NCBI GenBank assembly: GCA_030432875.1
Contig: JAUILP010000037.1
Location: 1 to 34,434 of the forward strand
DNA: 34,434 nt
Source: Oligoflexia bacterium
Lineage (GTDB): Bacteria > Bdellovibrionota_B > Oligoflexia > Oligoflexales > JAGOVF01
Direction of reading: 5' to 3'
The position numbers and the translations under genes were made by a program. Positions within the stretch are counted from its first letter, which is position 1; each line of letters starts with the position of its first letter. Under the pieces are notes generated by a model that was not told the DNA's origin, made no database searches, and saw only the letters and a list, made by a program, of their open reading frames with translations. This document shows positions 16,155-23,344 of this stretch, piece after piece.

Positions 16155-17117
16155 ATGTTAATGATTAAAAAACCTGCAGTAATGATTGCCTGTTTTTTTT
16201 ATGGAGTATCTCTGCTCTTATTTTTGGGCTGCGCCACAGATAGAGTCAGCGCACCAATTTATCGGGTGCGTGTAGAGTCCGGTGATAGTCTAGCGAGTAT
16301 TGCTCGTAGGTATAATACCTCATGGAATGACGTCGCCAGACTTAATAAAATTAAAGATTTTTCAAATGTTAGGGTGGGGCAAGAAATTTTAGTCTGTCCG
16401 GGCCCCGGTGGTAGCTCTGCGAATGGCTCTGAATCAGGTAGTTCCTTTTTAGGTGAACTGACTCCTGAACATTTAGAGAATTACTTATCTCAGCACCAAG
16501 CCTCCAGTCAACTAAACCGAGATGAAGCCTATGAATTAAAAGATTTAGGGGAAGAAAATCCTGAAGATTATGATGCAAGTAATTCATTGCAAAGCATGGC
16601 AGAAATTCATATGTGGCCAGTGCACGGAGATATTACATCGCCATTTGGTCCCAGGGGGCGTCGTTTTCACGGTGGTATCGATATTAGAGCAAATAAAGGC
16701 ACCCCTATAAAGGCGAGTAAAGCTGGCAAGGTCATATTTGCCGGGAGAAAGAGAAAATATGGAAAAGTTATTGTCCTTGAGCACCCGGATACGGGCTCAA
16801 AAACACTATACGCTCATTGTTCAAAGTTGCTCGTAAAAAACAATCAGTGGGTTCAGGATGGTACGGTAATAGGCAAAGTTGGTGCGACGGGAAACGCTCG
16901 GGGCGTACACTTGCACTTTGAATACCGCAATCCTGAAGGTCAGCTCGTAAACCCCTTGACAGTGCTCACCCGGTCAGCGGAACTTGATCTCATAAGTTTT
17001 GAAAGTCGAGACTTTGAAGTATATGATGGTATTCTCCCCGCCCTTGAGGGAGATTCCGGACACACACATATTGATGATTTTAGTGATGAGGAAGACGTTT
17101 TTTATCCGAAAGGATAA
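16155..17117 (+). CDS. nlpD: NlpD-like LysM/M23 peptidase lipoprotein
   Basis: This 320-residue lipoprotein has lipobox LFLGC with C26. One LysM domain spans ~36-82 (YRVRVESGDSLASIARRYN), binding peptidoglycan. After an acidic linker, an M23/LytM domain spans ~150-265. The zinc site is complete: H172 and D176 in HGGID, and H252/H254 in HLHFE. H221 in YAHC is in place as well. E. coli NlpD and EnvC lost these residues and only activate amidases, so this protein may itself be a D,D-endopeptidase that cuts cross-links during division or envelope remodelling. An acidic C-terminal tail (DDFSDEEDVF) follows. Two ATGs (16155, 16161) share the GGAG at 16147-16150. I keep the first. Confidence 0.85.
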   Translation: MLMIKKPAVMIACFFYGVSLLLFLGCATDRVSAPIYRVRVESGDSLASIARRYNTSWNDVARLNKIKDFSNVRVGQEILVCPGPGGSSANGSESGSSFLGELTPEHLENYLSQHQASSQLNRDEAYELKDLGEENPEDYDASNSLQSMAEIHMWPVHGDITSPFGPRGRRFHGGIDIRANKGTPIKASKAGKVIFAGRKRKYGKVIVLEHPDTGSKTLYAHCSKLLVKNNQWVQDGTVIGKVGATGNARGVHLHFEYRNPEGQLVNPLTVLTRSAELDLISFESRDFEVYDGILPALEGDSGHTHIDDFSDEEDVFYPKG

Positions 17118-17248
17118 CACTCTATTAATAACCTAGAACCCCCTATCTTGCTAAGTTTGACTAGGACATTGTCGCTCTTATTCTCATAAAGTCTGTCAAG
17201 TCTATAAATAAACTACCATACATCTATATCACTAACTTATGAACGCTT

Positions 17249-17257
17249 TGCTATACT
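17249..17257 (+). promoter_or_regulatory. Extended -10 promoter candidate
   Basis: TGCTATACT (17249-17257) fits the extended -10 form TGnTATAnT. No good -35 lies 17 nt upstream. It would be a weaker alternative to the promoter at 17311. Confidence 0.3.
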
Positions 17258-17310
17258 AAAATCCAACAATTTATTTCACTTTCTTTAGATCATTATTTTC
17301 GGCAATTTTC

Positions 17311-17339
17311 TTGACAATATCGCAATAATTCGATATTTT
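17311..17339 (+). promoter_or_regulatory. Sigma-70 promoter candidate for the cysteine-rich protein gene
   Basis: A consensus TTGACA (17311-17316), a 17-nt spacer and TATTTT (17334-17339). The predicted start near 17346 gives a leader of about 240 nt. Confidence 0.5.
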
Positions 17340-17541
17340 CTCTGTGAAAATACCATGGCTATGCTGAAACTTTAAGTACCTGAGATCTGTCTGTAGTTCT
17401 GATTCATGATGAATATTTTGAATTATTTTAGATTTTTGGCAGTCCGACTGTAAAATCCTGTGATGGTTTTAGGCTATGTGGAAAGTGTGGCTGTTCATTA
17501 ATTATTTGCTTTCGTGAAAAAAAATTTTGCGCAAGCGAAGT

Positions 17542-17564
17542 ATTCCGGGCCATCGGTCCGGGAT
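17542..17564 (+). promoter_or_regulatory. 10-bp hairpin just upstream of a ribosome-binding site
   Basis: ATTCCGGGCC (17542-17551), loop ATC, GGTCCGGGAT (17555-17564): ten base pairs, two of them G-U. The stem ends 11 nt before GGGAGG (17576-17581). GCGAA (17535-17539) can also pair with TTCGC (17584-17588), and ATTCC with GGAAT (17580-17584). A competing fold could therefore hide the ribosome-binding site. Confidence 0.45.
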
Positions 17565-17589
17565 CTCATTAGGTAGGGAGGAATTCGCC

Positions 17590-18177
17590 GTGATGAATTA
17601 TAGTAAATTAACTTTTTTAGTGGTTTCTACTTTAATCTATTTAGGAATTCAGTCACCTGCCTATTCAGGTCCTATAGAGTTTGATTTTAATGAGCCTGGG
17701 ATCAAATATGATGTCGTCAATTCAACAATGAAGAATGTTGAAACAGCACCCTGCTCAAATCTAGCCTATGACCCCTATGGCATTAATTTAGGTAATCCCT
17801 GTAATTTACTTTCAAACACCCAGATTGATGCTGAATTTGTTGGCGGCAAACTGTGGGAGACCGCGGTGACATCAAACCAAAAATGTATAACAATTTCGGC
17901 ACCGACTATCTGGGATCTAAAAAACCAAGTTTTGATTTGTGAAAAAATTAAAGTTATTTCAAACCCGCGTTTAGGTAACTGCTATACGAACACGGCTAAT
18001 GAGTGTTTGTGTGATTCTTCTAATCCAGAATATACGATAAAATGGATGAGCAAAGATTCTTCATGCGCTTATAATGTCCCGACCTTAAAACAAAAGCTGA
18101 AAAATGCTGTTAATTTTCTCTCTTTTTGCACGGCGCGAGCACTTGCTGGTACCCCATGCGTCAATGAAATTGAGTAA
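17590..18177 (+). CDS. Secreted cysteine-rich protein of unknown function
   Basis: I do not recognise this 195-residue protein. It begins with a classical signal peptide (KLTFLVVSTLIYLGI, likely cut after AYS). The mature part has ten cysteines, including CLC, an even number that suits five disulfides in the periplasm or outside the cell. The rest is Asn/Thr/Ser-rich with a few hydrophobic patches and no catalytic motif I can name. GTG 17590 lies 8 nt after GGGAGG, and ATG 17593 is the alternative. The frame stays open upstream to 17527, but that part has no ribosome-binding site and would spoil the signal peptide. It stands alone behind a long leader and faces msrA. It is a plausible substrate of the type II secretion system in the same window (inference). 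Confidence 0.6.
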   Translation: MMNYSKLTFLVVSTLIYLGIQSPAYSGPIEFDFNEPGIKYDVVNSTMKNVETAPCSNLAYDPYGINLGNPCNLLSNTQIDAEFVGGKLWETAVTSNQKCITISAPTIWDLKNQVLICEKIKVISNPRLGNCYTNTANECLCDSSNPEYTIKWMSKDSSCAYNVPTLKQKLKNAVNFLSFCTARALAGTPCVNEIE

Positions 18178-18193
18178 CACGCCTGCTCTCCGA

Positions 18194-18209
18194 TTCTAGA
18201 ACACTAGAA
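18194..18209. other. Small hairpin between convergent genes
   Basis: TTCTAG (18194-18199), loop AACA, CTAGAA (18204-18209). Further on, GGTATGC (18215-18221) can pair with GCATATC. It lies in the 191-nt gap between the cysteine-rich protein gene and msrA. No T-run directly follows, so terminator function is uncertain. Confidence 0.3.
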
Positions 18210-18368
18210 GCCCGGTATGCGCTGCATGGTTCTCTGATGTTCTGAGGTCGAGTGCATATCGTGAGAAATCTGCATTAGATTCATCTTTTGAATTAGAGCT
18301 TTTTTCTTTGCGCGCTTGTACCCTTCGCCTTGATTTATTTGTCCCTAATCAAAACCTATTAACCAATG

Positions 18369-18878
18369 TTAGCGCATAAAATGACAGGAGTATCCTGCTG
18401 GATTTTTTTCTAAAAAATCTTGATGATATTCTTCTGCAGCATAAAAAGTCTTGGCTGCTTCGATTTCAGTGACAATGGGGCGAGTCCAGATCCCAGATTT
18501 TTTAGCTCTTAGTTTCGCTGCTTCCGCTTTTATCTTTTGCTCTTCTGAAAAATAAAATATTGCCGATCGATACTGTGTGCCGTTATCGCCCCCCTGACGA
18601 TTTAAGGTAGTGGGGTCATGCATTCTAAAATAAAGATCAAGCAAGTCATCGAAGCTCAGGATGGTAGGGTTGAAAATAACATGAATTGCCTCTGCATGCC
18701 CCGAATTACCCTGGGAAACCTCATGGTAGCTCGGGTTAGCTGTTTGACCGCCCGTATAGCCAACGGTCGTTTTAATAACGCCAGGGATTTTTCTTATAAT
18801 GTCTTCCATCCCCCAAAAGCAACCACCGGCAAGTAATGCTTCTTGACGCGGTTCATTCTCTAAAACATCAAGGCTCAT
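18369..18878 (-). CDS. msrA: Peptide-methionine (S)-S-oxide reductase MsrA
   Basis: MsrA reduces the S-epimer of methionine sulfoxide in proteins and free methionine, using thioredoxin as electron donor. The catalytic motif GGCFWGMED holds the nucleophile C20. YTGG, YHEVSQGNSGHAEA and DPTTLNRQGGDNGTQYRSAI are all characteristic of the family. C166 in YSCHF near the end could be the resolving cysteine. At 169 residues it is a normal single-domain MsrA with no MsrB fusion. AAGGAG lies 8 nt before the ATG. It is a single-gene unit divergent from the HTH gene. Confidence 0.97.
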   Translation of the reverse strand: MSLDVLENEPRQEALLAGGCFWGMEDIIRKIPGVIKTTVGYTGGQTANPSYHEVSQGNSGHAEAIHVIFNPTILSFDDLLDLYFRMHDPTTLNRQGGDNGTQYRSAIFYFSEEQKIKAEAAKLRAKKSGIWTRPIVTEIEAAKTFYAAEEYHQDFLEKNPAGYSCHFMR

Positions 18879-19110
18879 AAGTTAAACTCCTTAAGGTGCA
18901 GATCAAAAAAAGAGAAATATAAAATACCCAGCGAATATCTTTAAGTTTTAAATTTTTGTATTCATTACTTTCCCACTCAATGTTTTAGAGGTCAGAGACA
19001 AGATAGAAATAATGCACCAAGTTAACGTAGTCGTATTTTACCCGAAGTTTTTGGCCGATAATTTGTCTAAATCTAGGCTGCGTGCCAGCCTCCTAGGTGA
19101 TTTTAAAAAA

Positions 19111-19128
19111 TGTCCTAAAAATAGGACG
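19111..19128. promoter_or_regulatory. Palindromic upstream activator site 1
   Basis: GTCCTA-AAAA-TAGGAC (19112-19127) is a dyad with perfect 6-bp arms around four A. With the leading T it is the reverse complement of site 2 at 17 positions. The centre is about 129 bp before the predicted start of the sigma-54-type promoter. Confidence 0.7.
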
Positions 19129-19142
19129 TTTTCACATAAAAA

Positions 19143-19160
19143 TGTCCTATTTTTAGGACA
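19143..19160. promoter_or_regulatory. Palindromic upstream activator site 2
   Basis: TGTCCTATTTTTAGGACA holds GTCCTA-TTTT-TAGGAC (19144-19159). The centre lies 32 bp from the centre of site 1, about three helical turns, so both face the same side of the DNA. It is about 97 bp before the predicted start. This geometry is usual for enhancer sites of sigma-54 activators. Together the two sites could also form one 17-bp-stem hairpin. Confidence 0.7.
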
Positions 19161-19220
19161 TCACCTGATAGCTATTTTTTAAAATATGACAAAATTTCAA
19201 TAAATACAAACAAATATAGA

Positions 19221-19238
19221 TTGGTACAGCATTTGCTT
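19221..19238 (+). promoter_or_regulatory. Sigma-54 (-24/-12) promoter
   Basis: TTGGTACA-GCAT-TTGCTT (19221-19238) fits the sigma-54 consensus TTGGCACG-N4-TTGCW, with the invariant GG (19223-19224) and GC (19235-19236) at exactly the right distance. Transcription would start near 19248, 30 nt before the ATG of the HTH gene. Confidence 0.7.
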
Positions 19239-19277
19239 TAAGGGATTTATTAACTTTTTAATTGAGGGGAAAAATTT

Positions 19278-19631
19278 ATGACTTTTATCTTTTCACAAAA
19301 TACCTCTGAATCAGTCCCGGCCACTTCACTCACTAAAGAAACATCTATAGGGCAGTTTAATAAGAATGAGGAACAACTCGATTTGTGTCACTTTTTGCTT
19401 ATGGGTATTGAAGAGTGGCGGCGAGCGAAAAAAAATAGGAATTTAAGCCTACTTTCCCGTTTGACAAAAATTCCTTATGCGACTTTAAAAAGAATAGAGT
19501 ATGGACAAAATAAACCAAGTGCTGAAACAGCTCTTCCGATTATTTGGGCAGTATTTCCCGTGGAAAAGCGACTCCTACTGATGAGGTCATATTTTCCTCA
19601 AATTTTTGAGTGCCTCAGTAACCTTGATTGA
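19278..19631 (+). CDS. Small XRE-like helix-turn-helix protein
   Basis: This 117-residue protein has a low-complexity first ~35 residues and then a helical domain. LSLLSRLTKIPYATLKRIEYG gives the classic cro/cI-type helix-turn-helix (recognition helix ATLKRIEYG), followed by NKPSAETALPIIWAVFP, as in XRE proteins. There is no sensor or enzyme domain, so it is a small DNA-binding regulator or an adaptor. GAGGGG (19264-19269) lies 8 nt before the ATG. A -24/-12 promoter and two upstream palindromes precede it, so its expression probably needs sigma-54 and an ATP-dependent activator not encoded in this window. The last 45 bp overlap the convergent gene on the other strand, so both cannot be fully expressed without antisense pairing. 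Confidence 0.7.
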   Translation: MTFIFSQNTSESVPATSLTKETSIGQFNKNEEQLDLCHFLLMGIEEWRRAKKNRNLSLLSRLTKIPYATLKRIEYGQNKPSAETALPIIWAVFPVEKRLLLMRSYFPQIFECLSNLD

Positions 19632-20621
19632 TGAATAATTCTCAATAAAGAAATCGGCAATGAGAGGTAGCCAGGAGTCGGGCCCAAGCCACAAGTTTAT
19701 TTCAACTGAAAATTGCTCTAGCGAGTCGGATGCAAAATCCAACAAAGAGACTGACAAGCCCAAGGAGGTGCAGATTTTCTTAAAGTATTTTTGATCTTGA
19801 GGAGGTAAGGCACGGGACAGCAGGATAGAAGGAGCAGCAGGTAGGGAGGAGAACAGCACCAATATGAGGAGCGATTTTAAAGAATTTTTTTCGATAAGAA
19901 AAAACTTCGAGGTAGAGATTTTTACAGACAAGGTCAGATTTTGTCGGGCAAAATTTACGAGATTGTAGGGAGCGGTAAGGAGGCTTTTTAAGTCAAAATT
20001 CGCTCTCCCTGTGATAGGGCTACAAGGGTTGCCAATATCCATGTGTATATCAAGAGTCACCGGAACATAGCAAAGGGGCATACCATTCCAAAAAGCGAAG
20101 ATCGGTCCGTCGAGTGACAAGCCCTGCGAAAATACGCGCTGGGGGACAAATATGGCGTTAGGGAAGTGCTCAAGGCAATAAGTGTAGAACGGCAAAATAT
20201 CTTCAAGATATGTTCTTACTTCCATTTCATAAGAAATTATCTGTAAGCTTGTTTTTTTTGTTTTAGACAAAATAGAGGCGTTAAAACCAAAAAGTTTCTT
20301 TTCATTGACGGTAAGGGGGCAGCTTCTTTCAAGGCCATTTTTCCAGAGCCAACAATTTCGGCTGTCAAATATGTGTTGTGGAAAGCCCTGTGGCCTACTT
20401 TTAGATGTGAAACGCGATAGGCTTTCCAAGTAAATGAGCTCAGTCTCTTCATTATCATCTGTTGAGCTGCTAAAAAAATGTGCAGAAGTCTCACCTATGT
20501 CAGGTCTCTCCAATGAGATCCTTTCAAGCCTTTGTTTGTTGCTGTCAAAAAAAAGACGCGGCACAAATATTTTGAGGGAAGGGCGAGACTTAAAAATTGA
20601 AAGTGATATAGTTGAGTGCAT
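19587..20621 (-). CDS. Unrecognised 344-residue protein linked to a crotonase
   Basis: I do not recognise this protein. It has no signal peptide, and one moderately hydrophobic stretch (SLLILVLFSSLPAAPSILL) lies near residue 250. It is otherwise mixed alpha/beta in character with several aromatic residues (FPNAIFVPQRVF, then FAFWNGMPLCYVPVTLDI). No Walker, CxxC or metal motif is obvious. AGGGA lies 3 nt before the ATG. Its start follows the crotonase stop by 12 nt, so the two are almost surely one transcription unit and may act together on a lipid or acyl-CoA substrate (inference from context only). Its 3' end overlaps the convergent HTH gene by 45 bp. Confidence 0.55.
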   Translation of the reverse strand: MHSTISLSIFKSRPSLKIFVPRLFFDSNKQRLERISLERPDIGETSAHFFSSSTDDNEETELIYLESLSRFTSKSRPQGFPQHIFDSRNCWLWKNGLERSCPLTVNEKKLFGFNASILSKTKKTSLQIISYEMEVRTYLEDILPFYTYCLEHFPNAIFVPQRVFSQGLSLDGPIFAFWNGMPLCYVPVTLDIHMDIGNPCSPITGRANFDLKSLLTAPYNLVNFARQNLTLSVKISTSKFFLIEKNSLKSLLILVLFSSLPAAPSILLSRALPPQDQKYFKKICTSLGLSVSLLDFASDSLEQFSVEINLWLGPDSWLPLIADFFIENYSSIKVTEALKNLRKI

Positions 20622-20633
20622 ACTTCCCTAAAT

Positions 20634-21461
20634 TTAATTTTTTTTCTTTTCAAAATAGGGCAAAACAAAACTTTTGTGCTTATTATTTAACCATACTTTA
20701 GCAAATTCTTTTGTTTCCCACATGATATCATTGTGTGAATAATTTTTATTTGCCATATTAATAAATCGTTTTTGGCAATACCAGGCCTCCCAGGATAAAT
20801 CCATCAACCTTTGAGTCTGAAATTCTAAAGTTTTTTTTAATATTTTTTGGTCAGCACATAAAAAATGAGAGAGACCAATCTCTATCGATGTCTCGCTTGT
20901 AACATGCGAAGAAGTGTATAATAAAAATTGAGTTCTGCTATGGCCGAAGAGTTTTAACATGCGCTGAGTAGAACCATACCCTGTGGGCAAGCCGATTTCG
21001 AGTTGACGGAAGTGAAATGTGGAGTTTTTTGTGCAGATGCGAATATCACCGGCTAAAAACAATTCAACCCCACCACCAATGCAGGTGCCTTCTACAACTG
21101 TTATTACAGGTATAGGAAGTTTCTCAAGCCATAAACAAATTTGGGCAAAGTCACGAACGTACTTTAGGGCATCCCGTTTTTTTAGATGGGCGAGTTCTTT
21201 TAAATCACCTCCAGCGATGCAAATTGCAGCATTTTGTTTCTTAGAAAATACTGGATTTGCTCGGATGATGAGGCAACGCGGCTCTGAAGGGATGGGGGCA
21301 GAAAATTTTTTTTTCGGATATTTTAGAAACGCAAAGTTGTTGAGAAGAACTTCCTTTAGTTGGTGCGCTAAGGTAGGGCCTAGGGCATTGAAACGATCTG
21401 GACGGTTTAAAGTTATGGTGCCGACGCCTTTTTTAACATCGTATGCGACAAATGGGGTCAT
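20634..21461 (-). CDS. Enoyl-CoA hydratase/isomerase (crotonase) family protein
   Basis: This 275-residue crotonase-fold enzyme acts on acyl-CoA thioesters. Seen: an N-terminal GVGTITLNRPDRFNALG, the CoA/oxyanion-hole segment ICIAGGDLKEL, and the second oxyanion-hole segment GTCIGGGVELFLAGDIRI followed by HFRQLEIGLPTGYGSTQR. The second segment has the GGG and E pattern typical of hydratases and isomerases. Position-specific catalytic glutamates cannot be assigned safely. Related enzymes include 3-hydroxyisobutyryl-CoA hydrolases and enoyl-CoA isomerases, so the substrate is left open. The gene is divergent from aroK and followed 12 nt later by the unknown gene above. The ribosome-binding site is weak. 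The 204-nt gap to aroK has several A/T runs but no convincing promoter. Confidence 0.85.
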   Translation of the reverse strand: MTPFVAYDVKKGVGTITLNRPDRFNALGPTLAHQLKEVLLNNFAFLKYPKKKFSAPIPSEPRCLIIRANPVFSKKQNAAICIAGGDLKELAHLKKRDALKYVRDFAQICLWLEKLPIPVITVVEGTCIGGGVELFLAGDIRICTKNSTFHFRQLEIGLPTGYGSTQRMLKLFGHSRTQFLLYTSSHVTSETSIEIGLSHFLCADQKILKKTLEFQTQRLMDLSWEAWYCQKRFINMANKNYSHNDIMWETKEFAKVWLNNKHKSFVLPYFEKKKN

Positions 21462-21665
21462 AGCTTAAAAGTTTCTCATGCAAAGGATTTTATCGTTTTT
21501 GAGAGTCTAAACGGTAATGATTATAAACAAAAAAAAAGGTTGGTGTTATATAAATTCACATTTTTTATTCGATCTTAAATTGCAAAAATGATGTAGCAAT
21601 ATTGTTGAGGATAACGCGGGATGGTTTTTTTAAAAAAAATGGCAATGAGGTAGTTAAAGTGTCCT

Positions 21666-22307
21666 ATGACAGAGGCAAATAACAATAGTGAGAATGGAAC
21701 AGCTGCCGATAAAGAAAATAAAAAGGGCAAAAATATTGTCCTTTGTGGACTTTCGGGGTGTGGTAAATCAATTTTAGGTAAGCGGCTAGCTATGTCTATA
21801 GGCTTTGGTTTTATAGATTTAGATGACTGGATTGTCAGAACTAGAAAGGATTCTGTTGCCAATATTATTGCTAAATCAGGGTTAGATTATTTTAGATCGC
21901 AGGAGATTATTGCCTTACAGGAACTTGAACAAGTTAAAAACTATGTGATCGCGCTTGGAGGGGGAACGTTAACACAGGATAAGGCTTATTATTTAGCCAA
22001 TCAGATTGGCACAGTTATATGGTTGAATGTGCCAACAAAGGAATTAGCTTTTCGTCTAGTAAAGGAAGGAAACGCGGGTCTTAGCAAGCGACCTTTAATG
22101 CAGAAAGATAACTCAGATGAGCCATTCATTGGAGACGATCATGCGAAGTGTTGGAGTCAAATTGAATCTGTATTAAATAAACAGTTGGAGAGCCGCGAAG
22201 CTAATTTTGTAAAGGTGGGAAGGAGACTCAATATTAATTACGCATCTGAAGATGTTTCTTTACAAAGCATGCTTTGGTACTTAAGGGAAGAAAGGCTCGT
22301 GATGTAA
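21666..22307 (+). CDS. aroK: Shikimate kinase
   Basis: Phosphorylates shikimate with ATP in aromatic amino-acid biosynthesis. Walker A GLSGCGKS spans residues 28-35. The shikimate-binding DLDD is at 51-54 and R77 in DYFRSQE matches the substrate-binding arginine. ALGGGT near 100 is the conserved glycine motif, and SKRPL carries the lid arginine. The 213-residue chain is longer than usual (~170) because of a ~20-residue polar N-terminal extension and an extra C-terminal stretch. GAGG lies 15 nt before the ATG, unusually far. It stands directly before the gsp genes, with gspC starting 41 nt after its stop. aroK next to secretin operons is also known in other proteobacteria (for example pilQ-aroK), so joint transcription is likely. 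Confidence 0.92.
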   Translation: MTEANNNSENGTAADKENKKGKNIVLCGLSGCGKSILGKRLAMSIGFGFIDLDDWIVRTRKDSVANIIAKSGLDYFRSQEIIALQELEQVKNYVIALGGGTLTQDKAYYLANQIGTVIWLNVPTKELAFRLVKEGNAGLSKRPLMQKDNSDEPFIGDDHAKCWSQIESVLNKQLESREANFVKVGRRLNINYASEDVSLQSMLWYLREERLVM

Positions 22308-22348
22308 GGGGTTTATCAATTGCTTATGAGGATGATGTCATAAAGATT

Positions 22349-23332
22349 ATGGTAGAAGATAATTGGTTTAAAAAATTACAGATCATACCCATAAAGAGCT
22401 TTATTTTTGTATTAGGCGCGAGCTTTTTTTTGGCCAATGGATTGTCGCTGCTTGTTGCGCACATCCTTTTAAAAGAACAGGATATTCGGGTTAGCAAAAA
22501 AAATATTTCGTTGGCAGAAGGAAAAACATCAAGTGTGAATATTCAACAAAAAACAATAGGTAAAAAAGACATTAGCGCCATACTTGAGCGCAATCTTTTT
22601 AATTCTGAAGGAAAATTTCCTGATGACGAAACTATTAGAAAGGATAACAAAGCTGTAAAGGGAGAAATCCCCAACTCGGATCTTCCTTTGAAACTCAGTG
22701 GTATAATTTATGGTGGAAATGCTTATTCTTCTATAGCCGTAATAGAAAATACCTCTAAGAAAAGTGTATCGAGTTTTATGATGGGTGATTTGGTTATGCA
22801 GGACGCTGTAGTAAAAGATATTCAAAAAGAGAGAGTTGTGTTTGAACGAAGTGGCAATTTAGAACAGCTTATTTTCATAAAAGAAGAAGTTAAAAGAAAG
22901 CGTGGTGAAAAAAGTCCCGTGGCACCTAAGAAAATGAAAAATACACTATCCGCTCTTGCTACTAAACCGCCTCCTCCAGAATACAGAGAAGAAGGTTTAG
23001 AACGAAAAGGGACGAAAACAACGATGACATTGGCTTATAAGCAAAGGCTCTTAGGGGTGGATTTAGCTAAAGTTCTTCAGGATGCAAAAGCAGATGTTTA
23101 TGTGGTAGATGGCGAAATTAGAGGTTATATCCTCAATAAAATTCGTGAAGACTCTATCTATTACAAATCTGGATTTCAAGAAAAAGATATTGTTCTAGAG
23201 ATTAACGGAACGCCGTTAGGTGATCCTGCCCAGGCGATAAAGTTTTTAAATTCTATGATTAATGAGACGACTTTTGAAATTTTAGTAAAGAGAGGAGAGT
23301 CTACGGAAACATTGGTTATGTCTGTTCAGTGA
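22349..23332 (+). CDS. gspC: Type II secretion inner-membrane protein GspC (first copy)
   Basis: GspC links the inner-membrane platform to the secretin. Seen: a short cytoplasmic N-terminus, one membrane helix (FIFVLGASFFLANGLSLLVA), then the periplasmic HR domain marked by ISAILERNLFNSEGKFP and LSGIIYGG. A charged/Pro linker and a C-terminal PDZ domain (GYILNKIREDSIYYKSGFQ, DIVLEINGTPLGDP) follow. I take ATG 22349. The frame is open back to TTG 22274 inside aroK, but that would add 25 residues with no role and no ribosome-binding site. It is followed after 12 nt by a second gene of the same design. Confidence 0.88.
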   Translation: MVEDNWFKKLQIIPIKSFIFVLGASFFLANGLSLLVAHILLKEQDIRVSKKNISLAEGKTSSVNIQQKTIGKKDISAILERNLFNSEGKFPDDETIRKDNKAVKGEIPNSDLPLKLSGIIYGGNAYSSIAVIENTSKKSVSSFMMGDLVMQDAVVKDIQKERVVFERSGNLEQLIFIKEEVKRKRGEKSPVAPKKMKNTLSALATKPPPPEYREEGLERKGTKTTMTLAYKQRLLGVDLAKVLQDAKADVYVVDGEIRGYILNKIREDSIYYKSGFQEKDIVLEINGTPLGDPAQAIKFLNSMINETTFEILVKRGESTETLVMSVQ

Positions 23333-23344
23333 TCCGTAAAGCTT

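Larger units (their letters stand above)
17118..17589 (+). other. 472-nt gene-free leader/intergenic region
   Basis: No frame here looks coding on either strand. It is AT-rich and holds two promoter candidates and a strong hairpin near the ribosome-binding site of the next gene, listed separately. Nothing in it matches a riboswitch class I can name. The distance from the better promoter to the start codon is about 240 nt, long enough for a regulatory leader or a separate small RNA. Confidence 0.5.
18879..19277. other. 399-nt divergent regulatory region
   Basis: The region between msrA (minus) and the HTH gene (plus) has no coding frame. The msrA-proximal part is AT-rich with no clear -35/-10 pair. 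The part near the HTH gene holds two palindromes and a -24/-12 promoter, listed separately. Outside the palindromes lie further mirrored arms: AGGTGA (19095-19100) with TCACCT (19161-19166), and TTTTAAAAAA (19101-19110) with TTTTTTAAAA (19175-19184). Confidence 0.5.

Noticed and set aside
17491..17516. Possible second -24/-12 promoter (GTGGCTG...TTTGCT)
   Set aside because: The distance between the GG and GC pairs is too large for sigma-54.
17535..17592. c-di-GMP (GEMM-type) riboswitch before the cysteine-rich protein gene
   Set aside because: The hairpin is real but the conserved GEMM core bases are not present.
19111..19160. Intrinsic terminator or short CRISPR-like array
   Set aside because: Only two mirrored palindromes without spacers or a T-run. 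The position upstream of a -24/-12 promoter fits activator sites better.
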